The position numbers and the translations under genes were made by a program. This document shows positions 4,917-8,345 of a stretch of DNA of 8,345 nt, piece by piece. Below the pieces are notes generated by a model. The model saw only the letters and a list, made by a program, of their open reading frames with translations. It did not search any database and was not told the DNA's origin. Positions within the stretch are counted from its first letter, which is position 1, and every line of letters starts with the position of its first letter. This DNA is from Balneolia bacterium (GTDB lineage: Bacteria > Bacteroidota > Rhodothermia > Balneolales > Cyclonatronaceae): positions 1 to 8,345 of the forward strand of contig PXAI01000383.1 of assembly GCA_003567135.1 (NCBI GenBank). The letters are read 5' to 3'.

Positions 4917-6455
4917 ATGATTGTCCATACGTACTGTGCATCCACCTATGGTGTTGATGCCCATATCATTAACGTGGAAGTAAATTCTATCGGAGGGTTC
5001 CCAAAATACTTTCTGGTGGGGCTTCCCGACCGTTCAATTCAGGAATCGCGCGACCGGATTGAGGCGGCGCTGCACAATTCCGGCTACGAAATGCCGCGCT
5101 CCCGGCTGACTATAAATCTGGCACCGGCTGATCTGCCAAAAGAGGGCAGTGGCTTCGACTTACCGATTGCGGTCGGGCTTCTGGCCGTTTCCCGGCAGAT
5201 TGCCACCGACCTTCTGCCCGATACTGTCCTGATCGGAGAACTCGCCCTTGATGGCAGCCTTCGCGCCATTAAAGGCGCCCTGCCAATTGCGGTGGAAGCC
5301 CGCAAACGCGGCTACAAAAACCTGATCGTGCCGTTTGATAATGGCGCCGAAGCGGCCGTGGTTCAGGATCTGAATGTGTACGCGCTAAAGCACATCAGCG
5401 ATGTTGTAAACTGGATGAACGGCAAAGACAGCAACGGCGCGTTCAATGTGAATCCGGTTGAAATGTTCAGCAACGGCCACGCGCGATATGACGTCGATTT
5501 TTCAGACGTAAAAGGCCAGGAAAACGTAAAACGATCGCTGGAGGTAGCGGCTTCCGGGGGACACAACATAATTCTCGTAGGGCCTCCCGGCTCAGGTAAA
5601 ACGATGCTCGCCCGGCGCCTGCCGACGATCCTTCCGCCGCTGACGCTCAACGAATCGCTCGAAACCACAAAAATTCATTCGGTGGCGGGATTGCTCAAAA
5701 CAGGGAATTCGCTGGTAACGCGCAGGCCGTTTCGATCACCGCATCACACCATTTCGGATGTTGCCCTGGTAGGCGGCGGAAGCATCCCGATGCCCGGTGA
5801 GATTTCGCTGGCGCACAACGGCGTTTTGTTTCTGGATGAGCTTCCCGAGTTTAAACGCAGCGCCCTTGAAGTACTGCGCCAACCGCTGGAAGATGGCCAT
5901 GTGAGTATTTCCCGAGCGCGGATGAGCGTCAATTACCCGAGTAACATTATGCTGGTGGCATCGATGAACCCATCGCCCTCGGGCGACTGGCACGACCCGG
6001 CTGGTCACGGAGGATCTAACGCGGCGCAGATGCAGCGCTATCTGGCGAAAATCAGCGGGCCGATGCTCGACCGGATTGATCTCCACGTGGAAGTCGATAA
6101 AGTTTCATTTGACGAACTTTCGAGTAAATCGCAGAGTGAATCATCCGAGGATGTGCGCAAGCGCGTGGTCGTCGCCCGTGAAATGCAGTCAAAGCGGTTT
6201 ATGGGGATGGGGATTCACTGCAATGCCCAGATGAGTACGCGCATGGTACGGAAAATCTGCCGGCTGGATGAAAGCGGCGCTGCTCTGCTGAAAAAGGCGA
6301 TTACCTCACTCGGGCTCTCCGCGCGGGCGTACGACCGGATTCTGAAAGTTGCGCGAACGATTGCCGATCTCGGCTTAAGTGAAACGATTCAGCCTGAACA
6401 CGTTGCAGAGGCGATTCAGTACCGTAATCTTGATCGTCAGGGATGGCTGGGCTGA
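4917..6455 (+). CDS. comM: ComM/YifB family Mg-chelatase-like AAA+ helicase
   Basis: A full-length 512-residue ComM. In naturally transformable bacteria ComM is a hexameric helicase that extends branch migration when incoming single-stranded DNA recombines with the chromosome; it is also widespread in bacteria not known to be competent. Domains: N-terminal Lon-protease-like fold (about 5-165; 'LVGLPDRSIQESRDRI', 'INLAPADLPKEGSGFDLPIA', 'IGELALDGSLR'), AAA+ core (190-395) with Walker A GPPGSGKT (222-229), family signature RPFRSPHHTIS (270-280), Walker B VLFLDE (303-308), sensor ASMNPSPSG (N351) and 'SGPMLDRID' (arginine-finger region, R386), and the C-terminal domain (400-507; 'SARAYDRILKVARTIADL'). 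The four cysteines seen in many ComMs around NPCPCG are absent, as in other Bacteroidota homologues and in E. coli. Start ATG 4917 has GAGGA about 7 bases upstream. It converges with the DUF4199 gene, 7 bases away. Confidence 0.96.
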   Translation: MIVHTYCASTYGVDAHIINVEVNSIGGFPKYFLVGLPDRSIQESRDRIEAALHNSGYEMPRSRLTINLAPADLPKEGSGFDLPIAVGLLAVSRQIATDLLPDTVLIGELALDGSLRAIKGALPIAVEARKRGYKNLIVPFDNGAEAAVVQDLNVYALKHISDVVNWMNGKDSNGAFNVNPVEMFSNGHARYDVDFSDVKGQENVKRSLEVAASGGHNIILVGPPGSGKTMLARRLPTILPPLTLNESLETTKIHSVAGLLKTGNSLVTRRPFRSPHHTISDVALVGGGSIPMPGEISLAHNGVLFLDELPEFKRSALEVLRQPLEDGHVSISRARMSVNYPSNIMLVASMNPSPSGDWHDPAGHGGSNAAQMQRYLAKISGPMLDRIDLHVEVDKVSFDELSSKSQSESSEDVRKRVVVAREMQSKRFMGMGIHCNAQMSTRMVRKICRLDESGAALLKKAITSLGLSARAYDRILKVARTIADLGLSETIQPEHVAEAIQYRNLDRQGWLG

Positions 6456-6462
6456 TTCGGAA

Positions 6463-6993
6463 TCAGGTTGTTCGGAAAAGGTAGGCGCCTACGGCAGAGA
6501 ATGCGGCTCCGGAAATAAGGTACCCGAGGGGGACAATCCACATCATATTGGCAACGGTGAAAAGCGAAATGCCAAGCTCGCGGGCTTTGTGCGCGGAACG
6601 GCCATATTCGTACGCCAGGTTAACCGATCGCTCAATGAGGTTGGGCAGATATTCGGGGTTGATCACCGTATGAAAAAAAAACTGAACAAGCGGTGTGAAA
6701 ATCACCACAATTAGGGTAACAATCATGCCCGATTTGAATGCCTCGGAAAAGGAGAGTCCGGTGAACCGGTCTTCCCGGCGGCTCCAGATAGAGAGCATAG
6801 TTCCGGCTCCGATCACAGAAAGGCCGAGAATCGAAAAAACGAGATTATACCGAATATAAATATCATGTACGCCCAGCAGGTACTCGAAAATCCACCATAA
6901 AAACGTAAACAAAACGACGATCAGGGCATACCTGATTTCAATCGCTCTGGGCAGTTTTAAGAATTTTCGTTTTAAATCGTGCATGACGGGCAT
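6463..6993 (-). CDS. DUF4199 family four-helix membrane protein
   Basis: A 176-residue inner-membrane protein of unknown function. Four hydrophobic segments are visible: about 21-40 ('YALIVVLFTFLWWIFEYLLG'), 49-69, 88-109 and 145-171. Family features of DUF4199 (PF13858, mainly Bacteroidota) include the 'GLSFSEAFKSGMIVTLI' stretch (79-95) before the third helix, the 'EYLLGVHD' end of the first, and a charged loop between helices 3 and 4 ('NPEYLPNLIERSVNLAYEYGRSAHKAREL') that here is fairly long. ATG 6993 is chosen over the in-frame ATG at 6984 because AAGGA lies 9 bases upstream of it. It lies downstream of the antiporter on the same strand with a 122-base gap that contains palindromic sequence, so it probably has its own promoter. 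Confidence 0.85.
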   Translation of the reverse strand: MPVMHDLKRKFLKLPRAIEIRYALIVVLFTFLWWIFEYLLGVHDIYIRYNLVFSILGLSVIGAGTMLSIWSRREDRFTGLSFSEAFKSGMIVTLIVVIFTPLVQFFFHTVINPEYLPNLIERSVNLAYEYGRSAHKARELGISLFTVANMMWIVPLGYLISGAAFSAVGAYLFRTT

Positions 6994-7055
6994 GAAGGCG
7001 TTTCCTTGTAACTAAAAGAAGAATCAGGCAACTATTACGGCAATTACTTTTTCCA

Positions 7056-7088
7056 GACAGCTGTCAATTTAACTATATAATTTGACAG
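7056..7088. promoter_or_regulatory. Palindromic operator-like cluster upstream of the DUF4199 gene
   Basis: GACAGCTGTC (7056-7065) is a perfect 10-base palindrome. CTGTCAA (7061-7067) and TTGACAG (7082-7088) form a second inverted repeat with a 14-base AT-rich spacer. The half-site GACAG therefore occurs three times in 33 bases. On the minus strand TTGACA (7067-7062) is a consensus -35 box for the DUF4199 gene, although no strong -10 follows at 16-18 bases. There is no T-run, so a terminator for the antiporter is unlikely. A regulator binding site is inference. Confidence 0.35.
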
Positions 7089-7115
7089 AGACACATTTTA
7101 TATAAAAACGTTTAA

Positions 7116-8063
7116 CTAACGCAGAAGATAAATTATGTAACTAATATATATCGTCAGCAAAAATCCCCCTTCAATTCTGCTGATCTTCATTTTCGTGCGC
7201 ATCATTGGCCAGATGATAACGGCCAGAAACAGCATCAGGATCATGTCTGTATTTGTTACTCCTTCCGCCGTAAGGGGATGAGCCGTTGCCGTGATGCCAA
7301 GAATGGCAAGCACGTTAAAGATATTTGAACCGATAACATTGCCTAAAGCAATATCACTTTTTTTCCTGAACGCCGCAACCACACACGTTGCAAGCTCCGG
7401 CAGGCTTGTCCCTAAGGATACAATCGTTAGCCCGATCACCGCGTCGCTGATTCCTGCTTTAGTACCGATTGAAACGGCGCCCTTCACAAACAGATCCGAG
7501 CCTAAAATCAGAAACGCGCCCCCGGCAACAATTTTTATGATGGATGCGAGCGTATTTATCTGATCTTCACTGATGACCTCCTCCAGCTCGTCAGGAATAT
7601 CACCAATGTTGTACCCTTTTCTTATCAGCCTGATCTGATAAATCGTTAATCCGGATAGCAGCACAACTAACACAATTCCCTCGGGACGCGATACAAAACC
7701 GTTTAGCATCATCAGAAAGAAAATGACGCAAACCGCCACCATAATCGGCATTTCAAATTTGAGTGTACGCGAGTCGGCAACAACCGGCCAGATTAGCGCT
7801 GTGGCGCCCAGAACCAGCGAAATGTTGGCGATATTTGATCCCGCCACGTTCCCAACCGCCACCGACGGATTCCCCATAAACGCCGCCTGTAAACTAACCA
7901 CAAGTTCCGGCGCGCTTGTTGCCAGAGCCACCAGCGTGAGTCCGATAATCAGCGGAGATATGCCCGTCCGAAGCGCGATGGCCGAACTTCCCTTAACCAG
8001 CCAGTCGGCTCCAAAATAGAGCATCGCCATCCCGGCCGTAAAAAAAAGTATGTCGATTAACAT
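7116..8063 (-). CDS. CaCA-family calcium/sodium antiporter (YrbG type)
   Basis: A 315-residue inner-membrane antiporter with about ten hydrophobic helices, the usual length for YrbG/TIGR00367-type proteins, which exchange Na+ or H+ for Ca2+. The two inverted halves each carry the alpha-repeat pair: GLTLVALATSAPELVVS (41-57, E53) with GNVAGSNIANISLVLG (71-86), and GLTIVSLGTSLPELATC (211-227, E223) with GNVIGSNIFNVLAILG (241-256). The ion-binding glutamates and the GSN motifs are intact. An acidic linker (151-170; 'DIPDELEEVISEDQ') joins the halves. Start ATG 8063 gives the normal N-terminus 'MLIDILFFTAGMAMLYFGADWLVKG'; the ribosome site is weak. It starts 43 bases after the stop of the sigma-54-type regulator on the same strand, so the two may be co-transcribed. 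Confidence 0.93.
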   Translation of the reverse strand: MLIDILFFTAGMAMLYFGADWLVKGSSAIALRTGISPLIIGLTLVALATSAPELVVSLQAAFMGNPSVAVGNVAGSNIANISLVLGATALIWPVVADSRTLKFEMPIMVAVCVIFFLMMLNGFVSRPEGIVLVVLLSGLTIYQIRLIRKGYNIGDIPDELEEVISEDQINTLASIIKIVAGGAFLILGSDLFVKGAVSIGTKAGISDAVIGLTIVSLGTSLPELATCVVAAFRKKSDIALGNVIGSNIFNVLAILGITATAHPLTAEGVTNTDMILMLFLAVIIWPMMRTKMKISRIEGGFLLTIYISYIIYLLR

Positions 8064-8106
8064 CAGGGCGTTCTCTTTTTCGCGGTTATTTCGCTTTCAG
8101 AATATC

Positions 8107-8345
8107 CTATCTGATCTTCAGCTTTTTCAGCTTGCTTTGCAGCGTGGTTGGCTTCAGTCCCAAAAGCTCGGCAGCGCCGTCTTCTCCGTAGATTTTTCCA
8201 TTTGTAAGATTTAGCACCTGACGCAGGTAGTAGCGCGTCATGTCGTCAAATGACAGAATTTCTCCTGTCTCTGATGGCGAAAGCGGTGAGGATTCCGTTT
8301 CAAACAGAGCCGCCTGCGACCCTTCTTTGCGCAGTGAAAGGCGAA
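8107..8345 (-). CDS. Sigma-54-dependent (NtrC/FhlA-like) transcription regulator, C-terminal part only
   Basis: The last 78 residues of a gene that begins beyond the right edge. The end reads LNLTNGKIYGEDGAAELLGLKPTTLQSKLKKLKIR (44-78), the Fis-type helix-turn-helix found at the C-terminus of sigma-54 activators: 'GAAELLGL.p.TL.sk.kKL.I' is the DNA-binding part. Before it, 'ILSFDDMTRYYLRQVL' (29-44) is the usual helix leading into the Fis domain, and a serine/glutamate-rich linker lies at about 8-28. The 'NGKIYGEDGAA' wording, with a loop before GAA, is typical of FhlA/NorR-like members rather than classic NtrC. The AAA+ core and sensor are outside the window, so the signal is unknown. It lies directly upstream of the calcium antiporter. 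Confidence 0.85.
   Translation of the reverse strand, partial: RLSLRKEGSQAALFETESSPLSPSETGEILSFDDMTRYYLRQVLNLTNGKIYGEDGAAELLGLKPTTLQSKLKKLKIR

Noticed and set aside
5950..6040. Loss of zinc-type cysteines in ComM as a functional defect
   Set aside because: The NPSPSG form without cysteines is normal for Bacteroidota-type and enterobacterial ComM.

Overview
The window looks like ordinary chromosome from a Gram-negative bacterium of the Bacteroidota / Balneolota / Rhodothermota group. The reasons are a small beta-barrel of the Bacteroidota type, a DUF4199 membrane protein, a ComM lacking the zinc-type cysteines, and a mix of genes with strong and weak Shine-Dalgarno sites. The assignment is inferred from family composition; no rRNA or other marker gene is present. 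Nothing here resembles a defence locus, CRISPR array, prophage or biosynthetic cluster, and no tRNA was seen.

Left part (1-2020): on the minus strand, a PF04909-type amidohydrolase is followed by a short-spaced exported protein that runs off the left edge. Divergent from them, on the plus strand, is a REP-associated tyrosine transposase (RAYT, HUH/Y1 class). The RAYT gene carries a REP-like palindrome inside its own reading frame.

Middle (2027-4482): on the minus strand lies an NlpC/P60 peptidase fused to a complete C-terminal outer-membrane beta-barrel. Further right is a small outer-membrane barrel gene whose signal peptide and barrel are in one frame but separated by a single TGA. The 347-base stretch 4136-4482 has no convincing gene; it holds hairpins and a likely minus-strand terminator.

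Right part (4483-8345): a small DUF4342 protein (minus) is divergent from comM (plus), the hexameric helicase that helps integrate DNA during natural transformation. comM converges with a DUF4199 membrane protein. Beyond that are a CaCA-family calcium/sodium antiporter and the C-terminal end of a sigma-54-type regulator with a Fis-like helix-turn-helix, all on the minus strand.

The genes do not form one obvious pathway. The points most worth a second look are the palindrome nested in the RAYT gene, the peptidase-barrel fusion, and the nonsense codon in the small barrel gene.
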